Positions 31,196 to 39,834 of a stretch of DNA of 57,935 nt are shown piece by piece. Position 1 is the stretch's first letter; each line of letters opens with the position of its first letter. Both the position numbers and the translations under genes were made by a program. The stretch is taken from contig JAGAMN010000033.1 in the NCBI GenBank assembly GCA_017624715.1, positions 1-57,935 of the forward strand, in the 5' to 3' direction. The notes under the pieces were generated by a model. It did not search any database. It was not told the DNA's origin and was given only the letters and a program-made list of their open reading frames with translations. The stretch is from Oscillospiraceae bacterium (GTDB taxonomy: Bacteria > Bacillota > Clostridia > Oscillospirales > Oscillospiraceae).

Positions 31196-32836
31196 ATGAA
31201 ACAACGAGTATTGACCGTTTTGTTAGTTTTTGTATTTATAATTATCTGTATAAACCCTATTGCAACACAAGCATTTGAATCACAAACCCAAAGTGTTAGT
31301 CAACCAGTAAACTTGGAAGAGAAAATTTTTTCTACTGCAACGTTGGAAGATGATTTTACCGAAGATTGTGTCCTTGTTGTATTAACCAATACGGCAAGCC
31401 TGGAATGTTTTGACTATGGTGTTGCGGATTTCCCCGAGATAGACTGCACAGATGTAATTAATCTATCCAGCGCCATGACCGAGCGTGTAGAGTCCTACTT
31501 GGCAGGGGAGAACATCGAGGAAAAGTTTGGAGCAGAGGAAACAGATGTTGTTCCCCAGGATTTTTACGATGTAGACATCCACACATTTCATCAGATTTTA
31601 TTGCTTAAGATTGCAAACGGAAGCAAGGAAAAAGTTTTGACATCTATAAAAGCATTGGAGCCAAGAGTTGACATTCTATATGTCGGACCAGACTATACCA
31701 TTCCTCTTGATGATAATATCTTTTGTGTTGCGACCCCAAATGATACATATGCAGGAGCACAATGGGCTATCGACAACATTGACTTGCGCGACGCGTGGAA
31801 CATTTGCATTGGAAATAATTCTGTAACCGTAGGCGTAATTGACTCGGGAATTGACGCCACACACGAAGAAATGCTATATAAAATTGATGTCGGCAAATCC
31901 GTTCTTTGCAATGATGATAGGCAGTATCAACACGTCCAAAGCGTTACAGACCCCTCGGGGCACGGCACTATGGTTGCTGGTATCATTGGTGCTTTTACCA
32001 ATAACCAAAAAGGTATAAGCGGTGTTAACTGGAATGTAAAGCTGGCATCTTTAAGTATTTGGGGAGATCATTACGATGACGACCAGAATCACTGGAATGT
32101 CATGGCTGCACTTGATGCCGCCACTGCACTGAATATTCCAATCGTTAACATAAGCCTTAGTACCCCAACATACGAACCAGCATTTTTATTAGCAGTACAA
32201 AACTATCCTGGTTTGATTGTTTGTGCAGCAGGAAATTTGGGCCAGGATTTAGAAAGCAATCCCAGATATCCGGCAGTATATTCAGGTAACAACATAATTA
32301 CTGTTGGTGCGTCAACAATGTTTAATGCTCCGTGCGAATGGTCTAATTTCGGAAATACGGAAGTCGATCTTTTCGCTCCCGGAGCTACGATAATTACAAG
32401 TTTTCCGCGCTATTTCTGTGATCAACCCGACAATGATCCAAACGACGACAAACGCCCATGCGAAGCAAATGCCTCAATTCATTATGATACCGGTTACCAT
32501 GTAACTAATGGAACTTCATTTTCAACCCCATATGTTACAGGCGTAGCAGCATTGATTATGGCTGAATATCCCAATCTGACTGTTGCAGAAGTTAAAACCA
32601 GGATTTTGTACTCCGTTGATGTGTCAAGCAGTTTTGTTGGCAAATGCGCAACAGACGGCAGGCTGAACGCATATAAAGCATTGCATAATCACACTTTGAC
32701 CGTTTCGTGTGAATACATCGATACTACACATCATAAAGGCTATTGTGTATGCGGTGCGTACGATTATGTGACGCACACTTGGGCGGAAATGGATGATTAT
32801 TGGTACTGTACAGGCTGTGGCTATCGGCAATATTAA
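31196..32836 (+). CDS. Secreted subtilisin-like serine protease (S8)
   Basis: A 546-aa exported protease. It has a signal peptide (about 1-25) and a propeptide region (to about 170). The S8 catalytic domain carries Asp216 in VGVIDSGID, His256 in DPSGHGTMVAGI and Ser441 in NGTSFSTPYVTG, with the oxyanion Asn in 'VCAAGNLG'. The last 50 residues hold paired Cys motifs (YCVCGAYD, YWYCTGCGYRQY), similar to the Cys repeats of other exported proteins in this window and possibly metal-binding. No wall anchor is seen. The start at 31196 follows GGAGG by 8 nt; an upstream frame start has no RBS. It is in an operon with the lipoprotein. Confidence 0.92.
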   Translation: MKQRVLTVLLVFVFIIICINPIATQAFESQTQSVSQPVNLEEKIFSTATLEDDFTEDCVLVVLTNTASLECFDYGVADFPEIDCTDVINLSSAMTERVESYLAGENIEEKFGAEETDVVPQDFYDVDIHTFHQILLLKIANGSKEKVLTSIKALEPRVDILYVGPDYTIPLDDNIFCVATPNDTYAGAQWAIDNIDLRDAWNICIGNNSVTVGVIDSGIDATHEEMLYKIDVGKSVLCNDDRQYQHVQSVTDPSGHGTMVAGIIGAFTNNQKGISGVNWNVKLASLSIWGDHYDDDQNHWNVMAALDAATALNIPIVNISLSTPTYEPAFLLAVQNYPGLIVCAAGNLGQDLESNPRYPAVYSGNNIITVGASTMFNAPCEWSNFGNTEVDLFAPGATIITSFPRYFCDQPDNDPNDDKRPCEANASIHYDTGYHVTNGTSFSTPYVTGVAALIMAEYPNLTVAEVKTRILYSVDVSSSFVGKCATDGRLNAYKALHNHTLTVSCEYIDTTHHKGYCVCGAYDYVTHTWAEMDDYWYCTGCGYRQY

Positions 32837-32884
32837 GTTTTTCACAGGTGGCACATCTGAACACATTTGTATATAGCTAGATAT

Positions 32885-32926
32885 CACTCAGGCATTCCCG
32901 GGGACGAAAGCCCCCGGGAGTGATTT
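32885..32926 (+). terminator. Terminator of the subtilase operon
   Basis: A GC-rich stem TCCCGGGG/CCCCGGGA, extended by CACTC/GAGTG around an internal loop, is followed by ATTTTG. Confidence 0.7.
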
Positions 32927-32993
32927 TGCGTCAAGCATATTTTCTCAGGATGGATTGCCAAAAGCATGCGGCCAGGTTTTTCGTTTTCCCCTC

Positions 32994-33022
32994 TTGTTTT
33001 TTAGAAGATTAGCGGTTATAAT
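32994..33022 (+). promoter_or_regulatory. Promoter of the DUF1858 gene
   Basis: TTGTTT (32994-32999) and TATAAT (33017-33022) are 17 bp apart, 30 nt before the ATG at 33053. Confidence 0.65.
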
Positions 33023-33052
33023 ACAACAAGAAACCAATAAGGAGGTCATATT

Positions 33053-33283
33053 ATGGCTGTTAAGATTGAAAAAGAAACCATCATTGGTGATGTGCTGGAT
33101 ATCGCACCCCACGCCGCTCCCCTGTTTTTCGCCATTGGCATGCACTGCCTGGGCTGCCCCTCTTCCCGGGGTGAGACTGTGGAGGAGGCCTGCATGGTCC
33201 ACGGCATCGACTCCGATGCTTTCCTGGCACAGCTGAACCACTTCCTGGAGGCTTACGAGGCCGACCAGCAGAGCAAGGCTTAA
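33053..33283 (+). CDS. DUF1858 small redox-type protein
   Basis: A 76-aa cytosolic protein of the DUF1858 family, with the conserved core 'IGDVLDIAPHAAPLFFAIGM', then HCLGCPSSRGETVEEACMVH. The CLGC pair is the family's Cys-x2-Cys motif, and members often accompany iron-sulfur or hydroxylamine-reductase-type proteins. The exact role is unknown. AAGGAGG precedes the ATG by 7 nt, and it has its own promoter and terminator, so it is monocistronic. Confidence 0.88.
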   Translation: MAVKIEKETIIGDVLDIAPHAAPLFFAIGMHCLGCPSSRGETVEEACMVHGIDSDAFLAQLNHFLEAYEADQQSKA

Positions 33284-33295
33284 TTTGCCGGCAAC

Positions 33296-33330
33296 GCCGT
33301 CCCGCACAGCCGGGACGGCATTTCATTTTT
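33296..33330 (+). terminator. Terminator of the DUF1858 gene
   Basis: GCCGTCCCG (33296-33304) and CGGGACGGC (33311-33319) form a perfect stem followed by ATTTCATTTTT. The trmK Shine-Dalgarno starts just after it, so some readthrough may drive trmK. Confidence 0.82.
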
Positions 33331-33342
33331 GGGAGGAAACCT

Positions 33343-34017
33343 ATGAAAATTCCCTTGTCTGACCGCCTGATGGCCTGCTGCAATTTCATATCCCCCGGTG
33401 ACCGGGTGGCAGACATCGGCTGCGACCACGGATATTTAAGCATTTACCTGCTGACCCAAGGCATTGCTTCTTCTGTTATCGCCTCCGACATTAACGAAGG
33501 CCCTCTGCAAAGCGCAAAGGTCAATGCGCAGAGGTACGGCGTCCGGGAAAAGATTGCCTTTTACTTAAGCGACGGTGTGCAAAATATCCCCCGGGATTTT
33601 GACACTTTGGTCTGTGCCGGCATGGGCGCGGACACTATGATCTCCATTTTGGAGGCTGCCCCCTGGCTGCAAAACAACCAATACCGGCTGATCCTGCAGT
33701 GCCAGAGTAAGCGGCCCATGCTGCGGCGGTACTTATCCGATCACGGCTGGCACATCACCCGGGAAACACTGGTAAAAGAAGGCAAATTCTTCTATCCCGT
33801 TATGGAGGTCATTTATGAGCCCGGTCACTTACTGACAGATGCCCAGTGCTACATTGCCCCTGCCCTGCTGGCTGACGGCTCACCTCTGCTGCCGGAATTT
33901 ATCCAATGGGTCACCGACGCTCTGCAGACCGCGGTCACCGGTCTTGCCCGTAACGGCGGTAAAAAATACGAAGAGCTGCAAAAGATCCTGCAGGAACTAA
34001 AATCTCTCAATATTTAA
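33343..34017 (+). CDS. trmK: tRNA (adenine(22)-N1)-methyltransferase TrmK
   Basis: This enzyme methylates A22 in the D-loop of some tRNAs using S-adenosylmethionine. The 224-aa protein has Rossmann motif I 'VADIGCDHGYLSIYL', 'VIASDINEGPLQSAKVNA' (SAM ribose contact), 'DTLVCAGMGADTMISIL' and the C-terminal 'ETLVKEGKFFYPVMEV', all typical of the TrmK/DUF633 family. It is followed 16 nt later by the Nif3-like gene, a pair conserved in Firmicutes. Confidence 0.93.
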   Translation: MKIPLSDRLMACCNFISPGDRVADIGCDHGYLSIYLLTQGIASSVIASDINEGPLQSAKVNAQRYGVREKIAFYLSDGVQNIPRDFDTLVCAGMGADTMISILEAAPWLQNNQYRLILQCQSKRPMLRRYLSDHGWHITRETLVKEGKFFYPVMEVIYEPGHLLTDAQCYIAPALLADGSPLLPEFIQWVTDALQTAVTGLARNGGKKYEELQKILQELKSLNI

Positions 34018-34033
34018 AAATGGAGGTCTTGCT

Positions 34034-34825
34034 ATGACGACCGTAGCTGATATTTTGAAATACATCGAATCCATCGCCCCGGGCTATATGAAAGAAAGCT
34101 GGGACAATATCGGTCTGCTCTGCGGCAGCCGCTGCACCCCCGTGAAGAAGGTTTTGGTGGCGCTTGATCCTTTCGAGGGCGTTTGCCGGGAAGCCGCTGA
34201 TTGGGGTGCGGAGCTAATCGTCACCCACCATCCACTGATCTTCCAGGCGCCCAAGGCTGTGACGGATGAAACTTCCGTCGGCAGGGCCATCATGGCACTG
34301 TGTGCCGCCGGCATCAGCGCCATCAATGCCCACACCAATTTGGACTGTGCCCCCGGCGGTGTCAATGATGTTTTAGCCACCACCCTGGGGCTGAAAGATA
34401 CGGAAGTCATTGCCCCGGCAGGCACCAACGAGGAGGGCCTGCCTTACGGTCTGCTGCGTTGTGGCCGTGTAAACGAGCAGCCTTTGGAAGATTTCCTGGC
34501 GCATATTAAGACCGCCCTGGGCTGCGCTGGTATGCGTTATGTAAACTCCGGCAAGCCGGTTTCCAAGGTGGCTGTGGGTGGAGGTAGCTGTGCAGGTGCT
34601 ATGCTGGACGCCATTGCCGCAGGCTGTGACACCTTCGTTACCGCCGATGTGCGGTACAATCAGTTCTGGGATGCTAACGACCTGGGTCTGAATCTCATCG
34701 ACGCAGGACATTTCTGTACCGAAAATCCGGTGGTCCCCGTTTTGGCAGCAAAAATTGCCGCCGCATTCCCGGATGTGACGGTAAAAATCTCCGAATCCCA
34801 CTCCGATTGCATGAAATTCTATTGA
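34034..34825 (+). CDS. Nif3-like dinuclear metal-centre protein
   Basis: A 263-aa Nif3/YqfO family protein, which forms toroidal hexamers with a two-metal site; some members are called GTP cyclohydrolase I type 2, but the cell role is unsettled. Metal-ligand motifs are 'LIVTHHPLIFQ', 'NAHTNLD' and, near the C-terminus, 'DAGHFCTENPVV' with His and Glu. The short length shows it lacks the middle insert of longer family members. GGAGG precedes the ATG. It forms an operon with trmK. Confidence 0.92.
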   Translation: MTTVADILKYIESIAPGYMKESWDNIGLLCGSRCTPVKKVLVALDPFEGVCREAADWGAELIVTHHPLIFQAPKAVTDETSVGRAIMALCAAGISAINAHTNLDCAPGGVNDVLATTLGLKDTEVIAPAGTNEEGLPYGLLRCGRVNEQPLEDFLAHIKTALGCAGMRYVNSGKPVSKVAVGGGSCAGAMLDAIAAGCDTFVTADVRYNQFWDANDLGLNLIDAGHFCTENPVVPVLAAKIAAAFPDVTVKISESHSDCMKFY

Positions 34826-34897
34826 TTTTTGCTGGATTTGGTGCTAAAATAGATTGGAATTTTTGAAAAGACCACTTAACGAAGGGAAGAAATAAAC

Positions 34898-35632
34898 ATG
34901 TCCGGACATTCCAAATGGCATAACATTCAAAAAACCAAGGGCGCACAGGACGCTAAGCGCGCTGCTGCCTTTACCAAGATCGCTAAGGAGCTGATCGTGG
35001 CAGTTAAGGAAGGCGGCGGCATCACCGATCCTGCCAATAACTCCCGCCTGGCCACCGTCATCACCAAGGCCAAGGCCGCCAACATGCCCAACGACAACAT
35101 CAAGCGCTGCCTGGAGAAGGCTGCCGGTGCCGGCGGCGGTGACAACTATGAATCCATCACCTACGAAGGCTACGGTCCCGGCGGTGTTGCCGTTATCGTA
35201 GAAACCATGACCGACAACCGCAACCGTACTGCTGGCTCCATGCGTCACCACTTTGACAAGTTTGGCGGCAACCTGGGTGCTTCCGGCTGCGTCAGCTGGT
35301 CCTTCGACAAGAAGGGCGTGCTGGTCATCGACAACGAGGACGGCGACTACGATGAAGACACCGTCATGATGGACGCCATGGACTGCGGTGCTGACGATTT
35401 CGAAGCTGAGGAAGATTGCTTCACCATTTACACCGATCCCGATGACTTCAATGCTGTGGCCGATGCAATGGCCGCTAAGAAGTACACCTTTGCTTCCGCT
35501 CAGATCGAGATGGTTCCCCAGAACTATCAGAAGCTGGAAAACGAGGAGCACATCAAGCTGATGGAAAAGCTCATCGACATCATGGAAGAAGATGACGATG
35601 TGCAGAACATCTGGCACAACTGGGAAGAATAA
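34898..35632 (+). CDS. yebC: YebC/PmpR-family translation/transcription factor
   Basis: A 244-aa YebC-family protein. It has the invariant start MSGHSKWHNIQKTKGAQDAK, 'IVAVKEGGGITDPANNSRL', 'YEGYGPGGVAVIVETMTDN' and the acidic late segment 'DNEDGDYDEDTVMMDAMDCG'. Members were named as regulators, and recent work links some to easing ribosome stalls. AAGGGAAG precedes the ATG. It has its own terminator. Confidence 0.96.
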   Translation: MSGHSKWHNIQKTKGAQDAKRAAAFTKIAKELIVAVKEGGGITDPANNSRLATVITKAKAANMPNDNIKRCLEKAAGAGGGDNYESITYEGYGPGGVAVIVETMTDNRNRTAGSMRHHFDKFGGNLGASGCVSWSFDKKGVLVIDNEDGDYDEDTVMMDAMDCGADDFEAEEDCFTIYTDPDDFNAVADAMAAKKYTFASAQIEMVPQNYQKLENEEHIKLMEKLIDIMEEDDDVQNIWHNWEE

Positions 35633-35642
35633 TCGTATAAAA

Positions 35643-35671
35643 ATCACCCTGCCGGCGGCAGGGTGATTTTA
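35643..35671. terminator. Terminator after yebC
   Basis: ATCACCCTGCC (35643-35653) and GGCAGGGTGAT (35657-35667) form a perfect stem followed by TTTAC on the plus strand and TTTTTATACG on the minus strand. It serves both convergent genes. Confidence 0.88.
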
Positions 35672-35675
35672 CTTT

Positions 35676-36683
35676 TCATGTAGTTTCCGGGGCCACAGAT
35701 TCCGTAGGCTCAATACTCACCGTGGGTTCGACGCTCTCCGTCGGTTCGACGCTCTCCGTCGGTTCGACGCTCTCTGTCGGTTCGACGCTCTCTGTCGGTT
35801 CGATGCTCTCTGTGGGTTCGATGCTCTCGGACGGTTCAACACTTTCCGAGGGTTCGACGCTTTCAGAAGGTTCGATGCTTTCGGAAGGCTCTGTGCTTTC
35901 GCCAGGCTCTGTGCCTTCAGAGGGTTCTGTACCTCCAGAGGGCTCTGTGCTCTCAGAAGGATCGCTGGGATCGGAGGGCTCCGTCTCGCCACCCACAGGA
36001 CGGGTTTCCACAGTAGAACAGGTGCTGCAGGTCCGGGTCTCCTTGGTCTCATCCGCGGGATCGAGGGCCCACTCCCCAAAGGCATGGCCAGATGCAGTAA
36101 TGGTCTTCACATTCTTCGTTCTGCCACAAGCGGTGCATCTATCCCGATCATAGCCGTTTTCCGTACAGGTGGCATCCTTATGCTCGGCCTGATAGTTGTG
36201 GGCAACGGTGGCAATGGGATCCTTCAAATCCGTCAGCTTGCAGCGCCGGCAGGTGAACAAATTGCCGCCCTGCTCAGTGCAGGTGGGCGATTTCTGAACG
36301 CCACCATCCCAGTCATGGCCCAAAGGATCCACCATATCCATGATCTTGGACTGGCCGCATTCACACAGGTAAATGCCGTAACCGGGACCGGTACAAGTAG
36401 CCTCCGCTTTGCGGATCAAAGTAGTGTAGGCGTGCTCATGACCCGTTTCGGTGGGCTGTGTTACCTCTGTTGTAGGCTCAATGCTTTCAGTAGGCTCAAT
36501 GCTCTCGGTAGGCGTAACACTTTCAGAAGGCTCGGTGCTTTCCGCCTGAGGCGGAGTGATAGAGGGTGTAGCCATCATAGCCTGGAGCATCGGTGCGATC
36601 CGGCCGATAACAACGCAGCCAATAACGATTGTCATCAACAAAAAGCCGCACATGATGACCGTAAGAATTTTCTTTAAAGACAT
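35676..36683 (-). CDS. Membrane-anchored protein with Cys repeats and Glu/Pro/Ser tail
   Basis: A 335-aa exported protein. One N-terminal membrane segment (about 5-28) is followed by a Pro/Thr/Glu spacer. Cys/His repeats (about 80-215) come next, with HEHAYTTLIRKAEATC, LCECG, CTACGR and 'RTCSTCSTVETRP', likely Zn-binding. The last 115 residues are a low-complexity tail of six-residue units such as SVEPTE and SIEPSE. The start at 36683 has AAAGGAGT 8 nt upstream; the frame extends 6 codons further without an RBS. The function is unknown. The Cys repeats resemble those in the DUF4430 protein at 5519-7228. Confidence 0.75.
   Translation of the reverse strand: MSLKKILTVIMCGFLLMTIVIGCVVIGRIAPMLQAMMATPSITPPQAESTEPSESVTPTESIEPTESIEPTTEVTQPTETGHEHAYTTLIRKAEATCTGPGYGIYLCECGQSKIMDMVDPLGHDWDGGVQKSPTCTEQGGNLFTCRRCKLTDLKDPIATVAHNYQAEHKDATCTENGYDRDRCTACGRTKNVKTITASGHAFGEWALDPADETKETRTCSTCSTVETRPVGGETEPSDPSDPSESTEPSGGTEPSEGTEPGESTEPSESIEPSESVEPSESVEPSESIEPTESIEPTESVEPTESVEPTESVEPTESVEPTVSIEPTESVAPETT
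35705..35950. repeat. 18-bp tandem repeat encoding the Glu/Pro/Ser tail
   Basis: Units of the form GGTTCGACGCTCTCCGTC recur with an 18-bp period. The copies around 35727-35810 are nearly identical and those to 35950 are more divergent. The period is a multiple of three, so copy-number change keeps the reading frame. Confidence 0.85.
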
Positions 36684-36772
36684 TTGGGGCACTCCTTTCA
36701 ATTTCTATCATTATAGCGCTAAAAAAACGCAATTGCAACCCCGAGAATCCATTTACGCGTAAAATCCCAAAC

Positions 36773-36801
36773 TTGACAATACTTTACACCAGAGGTATAA
36801 T
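36773..36801 (+). promoter_or_regulatory. Promoter of the zinc-ribbon genes
   Basis: TTGACA (36773-36778) and TATAAT (36796-36801) are 17 bp apart, a perfect consensus pair. The ATG follows at 36839. Confidence 0.9.
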
Positions 36802-36838
36802 TTCCTTGTGTACCTATAAAGAAAGAGAGGCTTGTTTC

Positions 36839-38632
36839 ATGTTTTGTGAAAAATGTGGTGCCCAGGTTGAGAACGACAGCAAGTTCTGCTTAAACTGCGG
36901 CACTCCCGTTACCCCCCAGGCCGCACCTGCGGCAGCTGCTCCTGCCGGTCCTTCCGCTTTGGCCAAGTTCTTCTCCAACAAGAAGAATGTGACCATCACT
37001 GCCATTGCCGCCGCCGTTGTTGTGGTTGCCATCGTGGTGATTTGCATCATCGCCGGTCTGCCTACCCCCATCTATTTGGATGAATACATGGTAATCGAGT
37101 ACTCCGGTCTTGATGGCATGGGCCACGCCTATATGGACGGTGATGGTGAAAAGCTACAGGAAGCACTCCTGGAGCATATGTCCGAAGAGGACATGGAGGT
37201 CATGATGACCCGGCTGGCGAAAAAAGGCATGAACTTTGAGTTGGGCAAAACCGAAGAGCTGTCCAACGGCGACAAAATTCCTCTGATTCTGGAAGTGGAT
37301 AACGATATCGCCAAAGAGTACGGCATCGTATTTAAGCTGAAAAACGAAACCGTCACCGTCAGCGGTCTGCGCGAGTCCACACCTTTGGATCTGTTCGCTG
37401 ACCTGGTCATTACATATGAAGGCTTTGCTCCCAACGCTTATGTTCGGATCGAGTCCACCTCTACCAACGAGTTTATTCAGAACTATGTCAGTTACGGCAT
37501 TTCCGGCAGCTATCATGTGGAAGAGGGTTCTACCTTCACGGTTGAAGCCTATTTCTCCGAATCCGCTGCCATCGAGCAGGGCTACCTGATCAAGGAGTCT
37601 TCCAAGACCTACACCGCAACCAATGTTCCTGTTCCTGTGGAGCTGGACCTGTTTGCCGATCTGGAGATCACCTATACCGGCTGTGAGCCCTACGCCAAGG
37701 TTACCGTTACCTCCAAGTCTGACAACGAGTTCATAAAGGACTATGTTTCCTACTATGTCTCTAACGGCAAGAACCTGAGCGAAGGCGATACCTTCACCGT
37801 CAGTGCCAGCTACTCTTCCTATACCGCTGAGCAGTACGGCTACATCATCAATTCGGACACCAAGGAGTACACCGCCACTAACCTGCCCGAACCCGTGGAG
37901 CTGAATGTTTTCGACCATGTGGAAGTTATCTTCACTGGCATTGCCGAAAACGGCCGGGCAACCTACAAGGTAACTACCGACGATGCATTCGTCAAGAACT
38001 ATGTCCGCTTCCAGTTTAACAAGTCCTCCGGTCTGGCTGAAGGTGAAACCATCGCTCTGATGTATACCGTCAGTTCCTATGTGGATCCTTTGGAATACGG
38101 CTATACGCTCCCGGATGTAACTTCTAAGAACTATACTGTTCCTGCCCTGGGCCAAAAGCTCACCGACTTCACTCAGTTCAGCAGCGAAGAGCAGACCAGA
38201 TTGCTGGACTACATTCTGAGCGAAGCTGAGGGTTACCTGACCAAGGAAGGCGCTGCCGCCTCCGGTATGTCCCTGTACAACACCGGTTATTCTGCCGGCA
38301 ATCAGCTGAGCTATGCCACTTCCCTGTCCAACCTGAAGGTTCAGTCCGTAATCGTAGGTCAGCGTGGCAGCTGGATCACCACTGACTATTTGGTATTTGT
38401 GGTTACCGTAGATGTCGCCGGTCACCCCAATCTGCCTGCTACCAACGGCAGCGCTACCGGTCATTTCTACTTCTATCTGTCCAGCCCCATCGTCAAGGCT
38501 GACGGCACTCTGGAAAATGATCTGGAAGGCAGCCTGTACCGAGCCAACTACTGCTATAAGAGCTACGAAGACCTCTGCGAGTTCTATCTGAATGATGTGA
38601 ATAACCAGGTTGTTTATAATCCGAACACCTGA
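36839..38632 (+). CDS. Zinc-ribbon membrane protein with three beta repeats
   Basis: A 597-aa protein. The N-terminus is a zinc ribbon (MFCEKCGAQVENDSKFCLNCG, Cys3/6/17/20). An Ala/Pro linker and one membrane segment (about 60-78) follow, then a large extracytoplasmic part with three related beta domains of about 85 aa: 'LDLFADLVITYEGFAPNAYV', 'LDLFADLEITYTGCEPYAKV' and 'LNVFDHVEVIFTGIAENGRA'. The C-terminal domain is unrecognised. Cytosolic zinc ribbon plus a membrane helix is a common Clostridial design for membrane stress sensors, but the function here is unknown. A second zinc-ribbon gene follows 22 nt later. Confidence 0.78.
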   Translation: MFCEKCGAQVENDSKFCLNCGTPVTPQAAPAAAAPAGPSALAKFFSNKKNVTITAIAAAVVVVAIVVICIIAGLPTPIYLDEYMVIEYSGLDGMGHAYMDGDGEKLQEALLEHMSEEDMEVMMTRLAKKGMNFELGKTEELSNGDKIPLILEVDNDIAKEYGIVFKLKNETVTVSGLRESTPLDLFADLVITYEGFAPNAYVRIESTSTNEFIQNYVSYGISGSYHVEEGSTFTVEAYFSESAAIEQGYLIKESSKTYTATNVPVPVELDLFADLEITYTGCEPYAKVTVTSKSDNEFIKDYVSYYVSNGKNLSEGDTFTVSASYSSYTAEQYGYIINSDTKEYTATNLPEPVELNVFDHVEVIFTGIAENGRATYKVTTDDAFVKNYVRFQFNKSSGLAEGETIALMYTVSSYVDPLEYGYTLPDVTSKNYTVPALGQKLTDFTQFSSEEQTRLLDYILSEAEGYLTKEGAAASGMSLYNTGYSAGNQLSYATSLSNLKVQSVIVGQRGSWITTDYLVFVVTVDVAGHPNLPATNGSATGHFYFYLSSPIVKADGTLENDLEGSLYRANYCYKSYEDLCEFYLNDVNNQVVYNPNT

Positions 38633-38654
38633 TAATTGAAAGGAGAAACCCGTT

Positions 38655-39512
38655 ATGTTCTGTAAGTATTGTGGAAATCAAGTCCCCGACGGTTACGTAT
38701 GTAACTGCCCCGAAGCTCAGGCTGCCCGTGCCGCTGCCGCTGCTCCCGTAGCTACCGCTGCTCCCGCTGCTGCTCCCGCTGCTGCTCCCGCTGCTGCTCC
38801 CGCTGCTGCTCCTGCCGCAAGCAGCGCCATTGGTGACGCTTTCAAGGCTCTGCCTGCCTCTGCCAAGTCCCTGCTGGGCAACGCCGAAGGCCCCGGCACC
38901 AATGTGATCACCGGCGCCATTTATGCTGTTGGCAGCCTGATCCTGAACATCCTGGCTTGGGTTCTGATCGTTGCCGGTCTGCTGGGCAGCCTGGAGAACG
39001 AAGTCGGTTCCATGGTTTGGGACTACATGAAGGATATGTTTGAAGGCATTTATGGCTACGCCATTCTGGGTGGCCTGTGGACCTGCGTCATTCCTGTTGC
39101 TCTGTCTATGGCTATCATCATCGTTGGTCAGCTGGTTCGTAAGGAAAAGGTTGATGTTATCCCTGCTTTCACCACCGCAGCTTGCATCAACGTTGCTCCT
39201 TCCGTCATCTTCCTGGTTGGCTCTCTGCTCTCCATGCTGCTGGCCGAAGTTGGTATCTTCGTAATTTTGGTTGGCATCATCATGGCTATGGCTGCCAACT
39301 ACAAGCTGGTCGGTAAGTTTGTTGCCAACACCACCGGCATTGTCGGCGGTCTGATCGCTGCTGCCATTGTTGCTGCTGTCATCGGCATTATGTACCTGGT
39401 CATCGGCGGCGTTATCACCGGTTATGTTGAGGGTCCCATGGCTGAGAACCTGGGCGCCAGCATCGGCGATCTGCTGGGCCTGATCATGGGCGGCGGCAGC
39501 GGCCTGTTCTAA
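38655..39512 (+). CDS. Zinc-ribbon polytopic membrane protein
   Basis: A 285-aa protein. A half zinc ribbon (MFCKYCGNQVPDGYVCNC) is followed by an Ala/Pro linker built from four near-identical 12-bp DNA repeats (38760-38815), then about five hydrophobic segments (residues 95-275) of Yip1/DUF-type appearance with no motif I can name. AAAGGAGA precedes the ATG. It shares the transcript of the preceding zinc-ribbon protein, and the two probably work together. Confidence 0.75.
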   Translation: MFCKYCGNQVPDGYVCNCPEAQAARAAAAAPVATAAPAAAPAAAPAAAPAAAPAASSAIGDAFKALPASAKSLLGNAEGPGTNVITGAIYAVGSLILNILAWVLIVAGLLGSLENEVGSMVWDYMKDMFEGIYGYAILGGLWTCVIPVALSMAIIIVGQLVRKEKVDVIPAFTTAACINVAPSVIFLVGSLLSMLLAEVGIFVILVGIIMAMAANYKLVGKFVANTTGIVGGLIAAAIVAAVIGIMYLVIGGVITGYVEGPMAENLGASIGDLLGLIMGGGSGLF

Positions 39513-39532
39513 GTCCATATTTCCAAACTGCA

Positions 39533-39568
39533 AATCAGCCTTTCCCATCCGGGAAAGGCTGATTTTTT
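39533..39568 (+). terminator. Terminator of the zinc-ribbon operon
   Basis: AATCAGCCTTTCCC (39533-39546) and GGGAAAGGCTGATT (39551-39564) form a perfect stem followed by TTTT. Confidence 0.93.
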
Positions 39569-39584
39569 AATTCGCTTGTAGTGA

Positions 39585-39665
39585 CGAGCACTGCTCGTAC
39601 ATTCTTCCATAAACAAGAATACGGATTCTTCGACTTTGCAGCCTATGGCTGCTTCGCTCAGAACG
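39585..39665. repeat. Remnant of a dispersed hairpin repeat
   Basis: The stretch GGATTCTTCGACTTTGCAGC...GCTGCTTCGCTCAGAACGAC resembles the 'GGATTCTTCGCTTCGCTCAGAATGAC' type of interspersed repeat common in gut Clostridia. No ORF is supported between 39512 and 39835. Confidence 0.45.
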
Positions 39666-39776
39666 ACAAAACGGGCGCTTTGTGAATCGCCGCCCCATAA
39701 AAACAACTCATTTCGAATAAATCGAGGAGTAATTATTAGTGGGGCGGGCTGTGTCCGGAAGCGCATTCTTGCTGCC

Positions 39777-39805
39777 TTGACAGCACCAACAAGTTATACT
39801 ATACT
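39777..39805 (+). promoter_or_regulatory. Promoter of the 242-aa membrane-protein gene
   Basis: TTGACA (39777-39782) and TATACT (39800-39805) are 17 bp apart, 30 nt before the ATG. Confidence 0.85.
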
Positions 39806-39834
39806 GAATTTACAATACAGTGGGAGGTAAGCGT

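Noticed and set aside
34844-35647. Minus-strand frame opposite yebC
   Set aside because: YebC is unmistakable on the plus strand; the antisense product is hydrophobic low-complexity without start signals.
35705-35950. 18-bp tandem repeats as a CRISPR or integron array
   Set aside because: Repeats are contiguous, in frame and encode a Glu/Pro/Ser tail.
37154-38464. Minus-strand open frame of 436 codons opposite the zinc-ribbon protein
   Set aside because: Antisense to a gene with promoter, zinc ribbon and domain repeats; no RBS or recognisable domain.
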